This document shows, in pieces, positions 1 to 7,262 of a DNA stretch of 64,000 bases; positions within the stretch are counted from its first letter, which is position 1; each line of letters starts with the position of its first letter. The DNA is taken from NCBI GenBank assembly GCA_028281025.1, contig JANQKR010000044.1, forward strand, positions 1-64,000, in the 5' to 3' direction. The notes beneath the pieces were generated by a model. It had not been told where the DNA came from. It made no database searches and saw nothing but the letters and a program-made list of their open reading frames with translations. Position numbers and translations under genes: made by a program. Origin of the DNA: Croceivirga sp. Its GTDB lineage: Bacteria > Bacteroidota > Bacteroidia > Flavobacteriales > Flavobacteriaceae.

Positions 1-105
1 CATCAACCATCAACCATCAACCATCAACCATCAACCATCAACCATCAACCATCAACCATCAACCATCAACCATCAACCATCAACCATCAACCATTAACCA
101 TTAAC
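1..105. repeat. Heptanucleotide tandem array (CATCAAC) in front of hisH
   Basis: Thirteen perfect head-to-tail copies of CATCAAC (1-91) are followed by two CATTAAC variants (92-105). The array is cut by the left edge, so its true length is unknown. It ends 8 bp before the hisH start codon and therefore lies in the leader of hisH. Copy-number change would alter upstream spacing, not a reading frame. It belongs to a family of 7-bp-period arrays found at seven other loci in this window. Confidence 0.95.
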
Positions 106-113
106 CTATTTTA

Positions 114-692
114 ATGAATCTGATTATTATCGATTACGGTGCCGGAAATATCCAAAGCATAAAATTTGCCTTTCAGCGGCTGGGTGTTGAGGCGATGTTG
201 AGCAACAATGCTGAAACCATAAGTAAGGCGGATAAAGTCATTTTTCCTGGTGTAGGTGAGGCAAGCAGTGCCATGGGCAAGCTTTGGGAAAGTGGATTAC
301 ATGATTTGATCCCCGATTTGACCCAACCCGTTCTGGGCATATGTTTGGGTATGCAATTGATGTGCAATTCATCAGAAGAAGGCAATACCAAAGGTTTGGA
401 AATTTTCGATGCAGATGTTGTAAAATTCAATTCTGGCCTTAAGGTACCCCAAATCGGCTGGAACAAGATTGAAAACCTTAAAGGAGAACTGTTCAATGGT
501 TTGAAGAATGACTTTATTTACTTGGTGCATAGTTTTTATGCCCCTAAGACGAATGAGGCTATCGCGACGAGTACGTATGGTCTGGAATATAGTGCTGCCC
601 TTCAGAAGGACAATTTCTATGGCGTTCAATTTCATCCGGAAAAGTCGGGCGAATACGGTTCCAAAATCCTTCAAAACTTTTTGAATCTCTAA
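114..692 (+). CDS. hisH: Imidazole glycerol phosphate synthase, glutamine amidotransferase subunit HisH
   Basis: Class I glutaminase subunit that releases ammonia from glutamine and passes it to HisF, giving imidazole glycerol phosphate and AICAR in histidine synthesis. The 192-residue length is normal. The nucleophile elbow GICLGMQ places Cys77, and the FHPEKSG segment supplies His174 and Glu176, completing the Cys-His-Glu triad; the oxyanion-type segment FPGVGE is at 44-49. The ATG at 114 lies just behind the heptamer array. The stop overlaps the next gene by one base (TAATG), and hisA, hisF and hisIE follow on the same strand, so it is part of the his operon. Confidence 0.97.
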   Translation: MNLIIIDYGAGNIQSIKFAFQRLGVEAMLSNNAETISKADKVIFPGVGEASSAMGKLWESGLHDLIPDLTQPVLGICLGMQLMCNSSEEGNTKGLEIFDADVVKFNSGLKVPQIGWNKIENLKGELFNGLKNDFIYLVHSFYAPKTNEAIATSTYGLEYSAALQKDNFYGVQFHPEKSGEYGSKILQNFLNL

Positions 693-1114
693 TGGAACAA
701 GCACTTGAAATAACAACGGATAAAAACAGGATCAATCTGGAATTTGTCCATGCGTATTTATCCACTACGTCCTATTGGGCCAAAGGGCGTTCCCTGGAGG
801 ATGTGAGGTTGTCCATTGCGAACTCTTTATGTTTTAGTTTGTTTTGCAAAGCATCAAATAGTCAAATCGGTTTTGCAAGGGTGGCCACGGATTATGTTGT
901 TTTTGCTTGGATAATGGATGTGTTTATTGCTGATGAATTTAAAGGTAAAGGCTATGGAAAAATGTTGGTAAATCAGATATTGAACCATCCCGATCTGCAA
1001 AATGTCAATGGTTTCGGTTTGCGTACAAATGATGCCCATGGTTTATATCGTCAATTTGGCTTCACTGAAATTCCTGACCCCAAAACTTGGATGTTTAAAA
1101 AGAACAAAAAATAA
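692..1114 (+). CDS. GNAT family N-acetyltransferase
   Basis: A 140-residue single-domain acetyltransferase of the GNAT fold. The acetyl-CoA pyrophosphate-binding segment KGKGYGKML (84-92) follows a typical beta-4 strand (WIMDVFIADEF). The C-terminal half ends with GLYRQFGF, the usual beta-5/beta-6 region. It overlaps hisH by one base and is probably translationally coupled to it, yet no role in histidine synthesis is known for this family. The substrate cannot be read from sequence; small molecules and protein N-termini are both possible. Confidence 0.88.
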   Translation: MEQALEITTDKNRINLEFVHAYLSTTSYWAKGRSLEDVRLSIANSLCFSLFCKASNSQIGFARVATDYVVFAWIMDVFIADEFKGKGYGKMLVNQILNHPDLQNVNGFGLRTNDAHGLYRQFGFTEIPDPKTWMFKKNKK

Positions 1115-1150
1115 ATAGGAAGTACTAAATAGGAAATCTGAAATAATTGA
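1113..1150. repeat. Degenerate heptamer array upstream of the first four-helix-bundle gene
   Basis: Reading in steps of seven gives AGGAAGT, ACTAAAT, AGGAAAT, CTGAAAT, AATTGAA, a degenerate 7-bp-period run directly in front of the ATG at 1153. The reverse complement of the array on the other side of the gene (1508-1541) contains GGAAGTT and GGAAATC units, so the two flanks are related in inverted orientation. Confidence 0.7.
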
Positions 1151-1152
1151 AG

Positions 1153-1508
1153 ATGAGTAACGAACTTAAAAATAGAACAAAGAGATTTGCCATTGACTGT
1201 TGGCATCTTTGTACTAAAATCCCAAAGTCCCTCGAGTATGATTCCTATGCTAGACAACTTCTAAGAAGCTCAAGCTCTGTTGCCGCAAATTATCGCGCTG
1301 CTTTACGTGGAAAATCTGATAAGGATTTTTTAAACGAACTGAGAATCGTAGAGGAGGAAGCTGATGAAAGTGTTTTCTGGTTAGAGCTTTTTATTGAAAT
1401 AGAGGATAAAAACAAGAAGAATTACGTAACATTTTAAAAGAAGGTGAAGAACTTCTGAAAATAACGGTTGCTTCCATTAATACCGTCAAAAAAAGAATGA
1501 ACCAATGA
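1153..1508 (+). pseudogene. Four-helix-bundle protein (S23/TIGR02436 type), frameshifted
   Basis: The open frame encodes SNELKNRTKRFAIDCWHLC... through LRSSSSVAANYRAA, the signature of the four-helix-bundle family first seen as a 23S rRNA intervening-sequence protein. The frame ends early at 1437. Shifting frame at the A5 run near 1402 restores a C-terminus (QEELRNILKEGEELL ... INTVKKRMNQ, stop 1506-1508) that matches the intact paralogue at 2946-3308. One missing A (A6 to A5) explains the break. ATG 1153 is preferred over TTG 1147. It is either a recent pseudogene, slippage-controlled, or a sequencing error. Confidence 0.8.
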
Positions 1509-1541
1509 TTTCCGATTTCCAACTTCCAATTTATGATTTAT
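1508..1541. repeat. Degenerate heptamer array upstream of hisA
   Basis: A 7-bp-period run (GATTTCC, GATTTCC, AACTTCC, AATTTAT, GATTTAT) fills the gap between the restored stop of the four-helix-bundle gene and the hisA ATG at 1543. It is the right-hand flank of that gene and is inverted relative to the left-hand flank. Confidence 0.75.
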
Positions 1542-1542
1542 T

Positions 1543-2322
1543 ATGAGAATCATTCCGGCGATAGATATTATTGATGGCAAATGTGTACGCCTGTCCAAAG
1601 GGGACTATGACACGAAGAAGGTGTACAATGAAAATCCTGTGGAGGTCGCAAAACAATTTCAGGACCACGGGATCCAATACCTACATTTGGTTGACCTGGA
1701 TGGGGCAAAATCCAAGCATATCGTCAACCATAAGGTTCTGGAACGGATTGCCACCAAGACCGATTTGAAAATTGACTTTGGGGGCGGGTTAAAAACGAAT
1801 GAGGATTTGCATATTGCCTTTGAAAGTGGCGCCCACCAAATTACGGGAGGGAGTATTGCAGTAAAGGATGAAGCTACTTTTTTGGGTTGGCTCAAAACCT
1901 ATGGTAGTGCTAAGATCATTCTTGGGGCGGACGCCAAAGATGGGAACATTGCCGTTTCCGGTTGGCAAGAGGAGTCCGAGCTACAACTGGTTCCATTTGT
2001 GAAAAAGTTTCAAAAAGAGGGGGTGCGGTATGTGATTTGTACCGATATTTCGAAGGACGGAATGTTGGAGGGGCCTTCGTTTGATGTCTACAAAGAGTTA
2101 TTGAATAAAACCAAAGTCATCAGAACTGAAATTGGCGGCAGTGGTGTTGTGGACATTGAGGAAAATGGCATCAAATTGATTGCAAGCGGTGGTATTTCAG
2201 CCTTGGAGGAATTACCAAAACTTAAGCAAATAGGTTGTGAAGGGGTGATTATTGGAAAGGCGATATACGAGAACAGGATATCCCTAAAGGAATTGGAAAA
2301 TTATAGAGTACAGTATGGATGA
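1543..2322 (+). CDS. hisA: ProFAR isomerase HisA
   Basis: TIM-barrel isomerase converting ProFAR to PRFAR, the Amadori step of histidine synthesis. The N-terminus [17 protein letters not shown] carries catalytic Asp8; the second acid is Asp130 in ILGADAKDG. The phosphate-binding signatures FGGGL (79-83) and ASGGIS (214-219) are present. At 259 residues it is about 18-20 longer than usual because of an extra segment around 190-209, between the [11 protein letters not shown] helix and strand IKLIASGG; see findings. It is followed by a DinB-like gene overlapping by 8 bp. Confidence 0.96.
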   Translation: MRIIPAIDIIDGKCVRLSKGDYDTKKVYNENPVEVAKQFQDHGIQYLHLVDLDGAKSKHIVNHKVLERIATKTDLKIDFGGGLKTNEDLHIAFESGAHQITGGSIAVKDEATFLGWLKTYGSAKIILGADAKDGNIAVSGWQEESELQLVPFVKKFQKEGVRYVICTDISKDGMLEGPSFDVYKELLNKTKVIRTEIGGSGVVDIEENGIKLIASGGISALEELPKLKQIGCEGVIIGKAIYENRISLKELENYRVQYG

Positions 2323-2833
2323 TATAGAACATTTTAAAGTCGAGTTTGTTCAGAATTGTTGCTTTCGAATGGATGAGAGTTTGCGAATGATCAAAATTGC
2401 CTTGCAACGGGTTTCCGAAACACAGGTCTGGCAGAAACCCAATTCGTCCTTGAACAGTATTGGCAACTTAATTTTGCATCTCTGCGGCAATATGACCCAA
2501 TATGGAATTGCCTCCTTGAAGGAAAGTGAAGATCACCGGGAAAGGGATAAGGAATTTACGGCCTCTGGCGGGTATACCAAGCAGCAGTTGCTTGCCCTTC
2601 TTGAAGAAACGGTGAATACCGTAAAAGATACCTTCAATAGCACCACTATTGAACGTTTTCTAAAACAAAAACAAGTACAGGGATTTCAGTTCTCCGGTAT
2701 TGGCAACTGTATCCATGTGGTCGAACATTTTTCATACCATACGGGACAGATTGCCTTTTGGGTCAAACAATTGCACAATGCGCAACTGGGGTTTTACGAT
2801 GGACATGATCTTACGATCTTGAATGAAGAATGA
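2315..2833 (+). CDS. DinB-like / DUF1572 family protein
   Basis: A 172-residue helical protein of the DinB/YfiT-type metalloenzyme superfamily. Candidate metal ligands are His49 in LILHLCGN and the late [16 protein letters not shown] segment, which is typical of the superfamily (His near the end of helix 3 and in helix 4). Family members are thiol-dependent transferases or of unknown function. The start overlaps hisA by 8 bp, implying coupled translation, although no histidine role is known. Its last codons and stop already fall inside the heptamer array that follows. Confidence 0.8.
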   Translation: MDDIEHFKVEFVQNCCFRMDESLRMIKIALQRVSETQVWQKPNSSLNSIGNLILHLCGNMTQYGIASLKESEDHRERDKEFTASGGYTKQQLLALLEETVNTVKDTFNSTTIERFLKQKQVQGFQFSGIGNCIHVVEHFSYHTGQIAFWVKQLHNAQLGFYDGHDLTILNEE

Positions 2834-2909
2834 CGAATGATGAATCACGAATTATGAATGACGAATGATGAATCACTAATTATGAATGACGAATGATGAA
2901 TGACGAATG
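2822..2909. repeat. Heptamer array with 28-bp higher-order period, upstream of the second four-helix-bundle gene
   Basis: Strict 7-bp steps (ATGAAGA, ATGACGA, ATGATGA, ATCACGA, ATTATGA, then ATGACGA, ATGATGA, ATCACTA, ATTATGA, then ATGACGA, ATGATGA, ATGACGA) give a 28-bp higher-order repeat of four units. It overlaps the DinB stop codon. The segment AGAATGACGA at 2827 recurs as its reverse complement TCGTCATTCT on the far side of the four-helix-bundle gene (3311), so the two flanks are inverted repeats. Confidence 0.93.
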
Positions 2910-2945
2910 GATAATGTTGAATTTTGGAATTGGAATAAAGGAGCT

Positions 2946-3308
2946 ATGAACGACTTGAAAAAGCGCACTAAAGATTTTGCTTTTGAATGTTGGAAGCTGT
3001 GCAAAGAGTTCCCAAAGTCCAGGGAATACGATGCTTGGGTAAGGCAGCTTATTAGAAGTTCAAGCTCGGTAGGGGCTAATTACAGAGCTGCTTGCAGGGC
3101 AAAATCAGACAAAGATTTCATCAATAAGCTCAAAATAGTTGAAGAAGAGGTAGATGAAAGCATGTTTTGGTTAGAAATGTTGAAGAGAACAGAGGTAAGA
3201 AAACAAGATACTATTCAAAAATTGTGGGAAGAGGGGAATGAGCTTTTGGCCATAACCGTTAGTTCAATAAAAACAGTTAGAAAAAGGTTGAACCAGTCAA
3301 AACCATAA
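2946..3308 (+). CDS. Four-helix-bundle protein (S23/TIGR02436 type), intact paralogue
   Basis: About 120 residues from the ATG at 2946 (MNDLKKRTKDFAFECWKLC). An upstream in-frame ATG at 2907 lies in the heptamer array and is less likely. The family core RQLIRSSSSVGANYRAACRAKSD is complete, followed by the IVEEEVDESMFWLEML helix and a basic C-terminus. Members form helical bundles, sometimes pentameric; one subfamily (Avd) serves diversity-generating retroelements and others sit in rRNA intervening sequences, but most, as here, have no known partner. It is a paralogue of the broken copy at 1153 and is flanked by inverted heptamer arrays inside the his operon. Confidence 0.88.
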   Translation: MNDLKKRTKDFAFECWKLCKEFPKSREYDAWVRQLIRSSSSVGANYRAACRAKSDKDFINKLKIVEEEVDESMFWLEMLKRTEVRKQDTIQKLWEEGNELLAITVSSIKTVRKRLNQSKP

Positions 3309-3407
3309 CTCGTCATTCTAAACTCTAAATTAAAACCATGTTGAACCAATCAAAACCATAACTCGTCATTCTAAACTCTAAAATCTAAACTCTAAATTAA
3401 AACCATG
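3294..3407. repeat. Direct duplication with heptamer units carrying a decoy hisF start
   Basis: A block of roughly 50 bp (CAAAACCATAACTCGTCATT ... TTAAAACCATGTTGA) occurs twice in tandem, first at about 3298-3344 and again at about 3351-3408. The second copy has an extra 14 bp made of two heptamers (ATCTAA/ACTCTAA type). The second copy ends in the true hisF start at 3405. The first ends in a near-identical ATGTTGAACCA at 3339 that cannot read into hisF. Confidence 0.88.
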
Positions 3408-4160
3408 TTGACCAAACGAATCATACCCTGCCTTGACATCAAAGATGGTCGGACCGTAAAGGGGGTCAATTTTGTAGATCTGCGTGATGCTGGGGATCCG
3501 GTGGAATTGGCCCAACGCTATGCAGAAGAGGGAGCCGACGAACTGGTCTTTTTGGATATTTCCGCCACGGAACAAAAGCGAAAGACACTTGCGGATTTGG
3601 TCTATCATGTGGCGGAGAAACTCAATATTCCGTTTACCGTTGGGGGTGGAATTTCCTCTGTTGAAGATGTGGATATTTTACTGAAAAACGGGGCTGATAA
3701 GGTCTCCATCAATTCCTCGGCCGTAAAACGGCCCGAATTGATCAATGAACTGGTGGCCAAATTTGGTTCACAGTGCATAGTTGTGGCCATAGATGCCAAA
3801 CGAATCAACGGACAGTGGAAAGTACATTTGGTCGGGGGTAAAGTGCCAACCGAGTTGGATTTGTTCCAATGGGCCAATGAGGTGGAAAAACGTGGCGCTG
3901 GGGAAATTCTGTTTACCAGTATGAACCATGATGGCACAAAAAACGGATTTGCCAATGAAGCGCTGGCGCAACTTTCGGAAATGGTGAACATCCCATTGAT
4001 TGCTTCGGGGGGTGCCGGGGAAGTGGTTCATTTTACCGATACTTTTGTGCAAGGGAAGGCCGATGCCGCCTTGGCGGCAAGCGTTTTTCATTTTAAGGAA
4101 ATTGCCATTAAGGACTTAAAGCAGGAATTAAAAAAGGAAGGGATTCCGGTGAGAATATGA
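3405..4160 (+). CDS. hisF: Imidazole glycerol phosphate synthase, cyclase subunit HisF
   Basis: TIM-barrel cyclase that condenses PRFAR with ammonia from HisH to make imidazole glycerol phosphate and AICAR. Length 251 is canonical. Catalytic Asp11 ([10 protein letters not shown]) and Asp130 (VVAIDAKR) are present, as are VGGGI (79-83) and ASGGAG phosphate loops. ATG 3405 is chosen because [13 protein letters not shown] aligns with the family N-terminus; it lies at the end of a duplicated leader. A cupin gene and hisIE follow. Confidence 0.97.
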   Translation: MLTKRIIPCLDIKDGRTVKGVNFVDLRDAGDPVELAQRYAEEGADELVFLDISATEQKRKTLADLVYHVAEKLNIPFTVGGGISSVEDVDILLKNGADKVSINSSAVKRPELINELVAKFGSQCIVVAIDAKRINGQWKVHLVGGKVPTELDLFQWANEVEKRGAGEILFTSMNHDGTKNGFANEALAQLSEMVNIPLIASGGAGEVVHFTDTFVQGKADAALAASVFHFKEIAIKDLKQELKKEGIPVRI

Positions 4161-4252
4161 TGGTCATTGCTATATCTCGTCTTAGTTTATCAAAGAAAAG
4201 CAAGAACTTGGAAAACGAATGGGTTCCGCATGAAGTGTAACAAAGGAAGAAG

Positions 4253-4594
4253 ATGAAAACAACTAAGGAAAACAGCAGAAAATACGACTGGGGGAATAAC
4301 TGTTTAGGCTGGCATTTGGTGAATACCGAAGCGCTGAGCGTTATTCAGGAACTCATGCCACCGCATACGGCGGAGGTCAAGCACAAGCATTTGAACTGCC
4401 AACAATTTTTCTTTGTTCTTAAGGGTAAGGCGACCTTTGATGTAGAAGGTCAGATTGCCATTGTAAAAGCGAATGAAGGGATCCACATTCAGAAAAATCA
4501 AGTGCACCAGGTAAAGAACGAATCCGATAGCGATTTGGAGTTTGTTGTGATTTCGCAGCCCCACTCGCATAATGATAGGGAACCAATCGATTAA
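4253..4594 (+). CDS. Cupin-domain protein
   Basis: A 113-residue single cupin barrel. Motif 1 is visible as PPHTAEVKHKHLNCQQFFFVLKG (His pair and Glu/Gln positions for a metal), and motif 2 as HIQKNQVHQVKN. No second domain. Small cupins bind metals, sugars or act as isomerases; nothing identifies the ligand here. It lies between hisF and hisIE, with hisIE starting about 20 bp after its stop, so it is carried in the his transcript. Confidence 0.85.
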   Translation: MKTTKENSRKYDWGNNCLGWHLVNTEALSVIQELMPPHTAEVKHKHLNCQQFFFVLKGKATFDVEGQIAIVKANEGIHIQKNQVHQVKNESDSDLEFVVISQPHSHNDREPID

Positions 4595-4613
4595 TGTCTC
4601 CAATTTGAAAGAA

Positions 4614-5210
4614 ATGAAAATAGATTTTCAAAAAAACGGTAACGAGCTCGTACCGGCAATTGTTCAGGATGCCAAAACCAAAACCGTTCTCATGTTGGGC
4701 TATATGAACGAGGAAGCCCTTCAAATAACACAACAGACCAAAAAGGTCACTTTTTTTAGCCGTGGTAAGCAACGCCTATGGACGAAAGGGGAGGAGAGTG
4801 GTCATTTTTTGGAATTGGTGGATTTAAAAGTGGATTGTGACAACGATACGCTATTGGTGCGCGCCAATCCCGTAGGGCCAACGTGTCATAAAGGAACGGA
4901 CACCTGTTGGGGAGAGAAGAATGAACCGTCTTTTGGCTTTCTATCCCGATTGGAGGAAATTATCGCTTCCCGTAAGGAAAACCAGGAGGATCAAAAGAGT
5001 TATGTGGCATCACTGTTCCGAAAAGGAATCAATAAGATTGCCCAGAAAGTGGGCGAAGAAGCCGTGGAAACCGTTATTGAGGCCAAGGATAATGATGAAG
5101 AACTGTTTTTGAACGAAAGTGCGGATTTATTGTTCCACTATTTGATTTTATTACAAGCCAAGGGCTATTCATTGAAGGATGTTGTCAAAGTTCTGGAAAA
5201 CAGGCATTAA
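4614..5210 (+). CDS. hisIE: Bifunctional phosphoribosyl-AMP cyclohydrolase / phosphoribosyl-ATP pyrophosphohydrolase HisIE
   Basis: Performs the second and third steps of histidine synthesis. Residues 1-105 are the HisI cyclohydrolase, with VDCDNDTLLVRANPVGPTCH and later TDTCW supplying Asp and Cys metal ligands. Residues 107-199 are the HisE helical domain (FRKGINKIAQKVGEEAVETVIEA, the MazG-like Mg-binding acidic helix). ATG 4614 (MKIDFQKNG) matches the family N-terminus and is preceded by GAAAG; an upstream in-frame ATG at 4572 would overlap the cupin gene. It is the last his gene here. Confidence 0.95.
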   Translation: MKIDFQKNGNELVPAIVQDAKTKTVLMLGYMNEEALQITQQTKKVTFFSRGKQRLWTKGEESGHFLELVDLKVDCDNDTLLVRANPVGPTCHKGTDTCWGEKNEPSFGFLSRLEEIIASRKENQEDQKSYVASLFRKGINKIAQKVGEEAVETVIEAKDNDEELFLNESADLLFHYLILLQAKGYSLKDVVKVLENRH

Positions 5211-5240
5211 ATGGGGAGGGTTGGTACATGGGATTTATAA

Positions 5241-5348
5241 CTTCAAGTGTTTTCATTGGGGCAAAAGCGAAAGTGAAAATGTATCGGGAAGCCACAAGGT
5301 TTTGGAGGTTCTCGATACATCCTCCTTCGTTGGACACTCGAACTGACA
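5241..5348. repeat. Nested palindromic repeat, copy A (degenerate)
   Basis: Outer arms CTTCAAGTG (left) and CACTCGAACTGAC (right) enclose inner arms TATCGGGAA and TTCTCGATAC. It is the first of five copies of a 110-130-bp repeat family (A-E). It lies in the convergent gap after hisIE, beside copy B. Confidence 0.85.
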
Positions 5349-5390
5349 GTATCAACTTAATTCAAATTTCATGATTATCAATTTCATTGC

Positions 5391-5500
5391 GTCACTTCGA
5401 GTGTTTTCAATAGAGCGGAAGCGAAATTGAAAAAGTATCGAGAAGCCTTTCTGGCACAATGGTTCTCGATACATCCTCCTTTATCGGATACGCGAACTGA
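5391..5500. repeat. Nested palindromic repeat, copy B
   Basis: Outer arms GTCACTTCGAGTG and CGCGAACTGA, inner arms TATCGAGAA and TTCTCGATAC. The central segments GAGCGGAAGCGAAATTGAAA and GATACATCCTCCTT are shared with copies A and C. Copies A and B together occupy most of 5211-5509, which otherwise has no gene or recognisable promoter. Confidence 0.9.
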
Positions 5501-5509
5501 GGGATAGTA

Positions 5510-6232
5510 CTAATCCCTCTTCTGTATTCTGGAATCCCCAGTCAAACGTTGCCGAATGATTTCCGCATCTCCACGATAGTTGAGCGCACTATCCCCGGAG
5601 GCGTCAATATCAATGGTGCCATTGACGGACAGGTATGCCGAACTATCACCGCTCATGTCTATGGTAAGGTCTTCTACGGCCAGATCATAGTCTTTTATCG
5701 TACTATCGCCACTTAAATCCACATTGGCGGTTCCGGCAGTGCCAAATACATCTATGACGGAGTCTCCTTTTACATCAACGGACAAATTGTTCGTATCCAG
5801 TTCTCCATAAAAGCGGCTGTCGCCCAAAACGTCCACGGTAACCGTGTTCGCTACCAATAGGTTTTCCAATTCCACTGAGGAATCACCGGAAACCCGGTAC
5901 CGGGATATGTTGCGTGTTGTAATGTAGGCGTTCATAGTGGCATTCCCCCTTAGGGCGACGTTGTTTTCCAACCGGATTTTTAAGGTGTTCCCATCTTGGG
6001 AGACCCTTATTTTATTTTGGATGTTGTCATTGGCCTCAATTTCAATACGTTCTTCGGTTTCGGAAAAGGTAACAAAGGCATTAAAATCCCCGGAAAGTTC
6101 CAAAGCTTCGTAATTGGAAAAGGAGTATTGTCGGGTTGAAATGGTATCGGAAACCCGAATCGATTCGGTGTCACAAGAGGACACAAGTAATACGGTGGCC
6201 AAAATCAGGCCATGGATCAATGTTGATTTCAT
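5510..6232 (-). CDS. DUF2807 (head-GIN) lipoprotein
   Basis: A 240-residue predicted surface or periplasmic lipoprotein: signal peptide MKSTLIHGLILATVLLVSSC with Cys20 as the lipidation site. The body is a DUF2807 right-handed beta-helix in which a GDS motif recurs about every 18-21 residues (at least seven times: SGDSSVEL, LGDSRFYG, KGDSVIDV, SGDSTIKD, SGDSSAYL, SGDSALNY, TGDSRIQK). The family's function is unknown; it is often found with anti-sigma/ECF or adhesin-like genes, as here. Its own upstream region lacks the ECF-type site seen at its neighbours. Confidence 0.85.
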   Translation of the reverse strand: MKSTLIHGLILATVLLVSSCDTESIRVSDTISTRQYSFSNYEALELSGDFNAFVTFSETEERIEIEANDNIQNKIRVSQDGNTLKIRLENNVALRGNATMNAYITTRNISRYRVSGDSSVELENLLVANTVTVDVLGDSRFYGELDTNNLSVDVKGDSVIDVFGTAGTANVDLSGDSTIKDYDLAVEDLTIDMSGDSSAYLSVNGTIDIDASGDSALNYRGDAEIIRQRLTGDSRIQKRD

Positions 6233-6337
6233 TTTGATTGCTATTTAAAGGTTTATGCAGTAATTCGCCACCCTGAACGTTTGTACTGGGCACGGCCGCA
6301 GTGTGTTCCAGGGCCTCATTCAATTATGGCAATGTGA

Positions 6338-6356
6338 TTCCGAACCAAGTTCGGAA
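6338..6356. other. Short perfect inverted repeat
   Basis: TTCCGAAC-CAA-GTTCGGAA, an 8-bp perfect dyad with a 3-base loop, lies in the 270-bp gap between two minus-strand envelope genes. It has no T-tract, so it is more likely an operator or palindrome remnant than a terminator. The rest of the gap (6233-6502) shows nothing recognisable. Confidence 0.4.
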
Positions 6357-6502
6357 GGAGTATCAGCTATCCAGCGGAACGGGAATCCAACGCAAGGGAA
6401 CCGGAAAACGTCTTTCCCATCCTTGCGTAATATATACCTGGTTATTTATGGTGAACACCCGTAGGGTATTGATTGATTGTCGTTTTTTGATTGTTGTTTC
6501 CA

Positions 6503-7168
6503 TTAGTTCAATTGTTTTTTGTATCGATTCCTACCCATGTTAAAAATGCCCAGTTTGATTCCTATTTCACTGGTGAAACCATTGATACGGTCAATGGGGC
6601 TGTCGGTCAGTTCTATTTCACTGGAGAACCGGTATTTTACACCCGCTTCAATTTGTACGAATCTGGAAATATTGAAAAGGGCGCTCACCCCCGGTTCCAA
6701 TACAAAGACGGCATCCACATCGTCATCATCAAAATCCACATCCCCTCCATTGTTCACGGTGTCGCGGTCCACATAGCCCACGGCCCCTCCGCCTATGAAT
6801 ACGGGAAAGGAAAGGCTTACTGCCGATTTTCCAAAAAGGATGGGCTCTAAATGAAATCCGGCATAACCTGCAAGTAAATCGTCATTATCACCAGACCTTG
6901 GATTAAAAATGTTCTGTCTGGAATACACGCCCTTGGCCAAAAAGCCCACCTCAAATTGTTGATTGGCCACATAGGCTATCTTAAAGCCACCAACATAGGT
7001 ATCCTCGCCCTCAATTTCGCCGTAACCCAGGCTAAATCCCACATATACGCCGTGGACAACATTTCTTCTGTCGTTAAAAGTGATGTAATTGGCTTCATCA
7101 TCCTGTGCCCTTACAGCCAGGGAAAGGAGAAAGAGCAGTAGCAGGGTAATCGATTTTTGATTGTTCAT
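6503..7168 (-). CDS. Predicted outer-membrane beta-barrel protein
   Basis: A 221-residue secreted protein: signal peptide MNNQKSITLLLLFLLSLAVRAQ, then alternating hydrophobic/polar strands with glycine- and aromatic-rich turns (GVYVGFSLGYGEIEGEDTYVGGFKIAY), typical of a small 8- to 10-strand barrel. An acidic loop (GDVDFDDDDVDAV) sits between strands and could bind cations. The C-terminus (FTSEIGIKLGIF...) continues past the last strand with a basic tail. The family is not recognised beyond this. Its promoter carries the ECF-type site at 7219-7246, placing it in the local sigma regulon. Confidence 0.75.
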   Translation of the reverse strand: MNNQKSITLLLLFLLSLAVRAQDDEANYITFNDRRNVVHGVYVGFSLGYGEIEGEDTYVGGFKIAYVANQQFEVGFLAKGVYSRQNIFNPRSGDNDDLLAGYAGFHLEPILFGKSAVSLSFPVFIGGGAVGYVDRDTVNNGGDVDFDDDDVDAVFVLEPGVSALFNISRFVQIEAGVKYRFSSEIELTDSPIDRINGFTSEIGIKLGIFNMGRNRYKKQLN

Positions 7169-7218
7169 TATATTAGGTTTTTTGATTGATCTGCCCGATG
7201 ATTGGGCAGGTTTGTTCT

Positions 7219-7246
7219 AAAGACAACTAAATATCCAAAGGGTTGC
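7219..7246 (-). promoter_or_regulatory. ECF-type promoter of the outer-membrane protein gene
   Basis: Read on the minus strand: -35 GCAACC, exactly 16 bp, then -10 GTCTTT. The wider context TGCAACCCTTT-N11-TGTCTTTAG is the same as at the sigma gene's own promoter. The start codon at 7168 is about 50 bp downstream. It is one of six matching sites in this window. Confidence 0.75.
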
Positions 7247-7262
7247 ATTTTTCCGCTAAAAA

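Noticed and set aside
1-105. CRISPR-like array
   Set aside because: Units are 7 bp with no unique spacers and no cas genes nearby.
2404-2431. Seventh ECF-type site (GCAACG, 16 bp, GTCTGG)
   Set aside because: It is inside the DinB-like coding sequence and lacks the flanking TGCAACCCT/TTTAG context; a chance match, and a warning that the short motif alone is not specific.
1153-3308. Avd accessory gene of a diversity-generating retroelement
   Set aside because: No reverse transcriptase, template or variable repeat in the window; the resemblance is only at the level of the four-helix-bundle family.
6301-6850. Plus-strand frames opposite the outer-membrane protein gene
   Set aside because: They oppose a clear minus-strand gene with signal peptide and promoter; composition is not protein-like.
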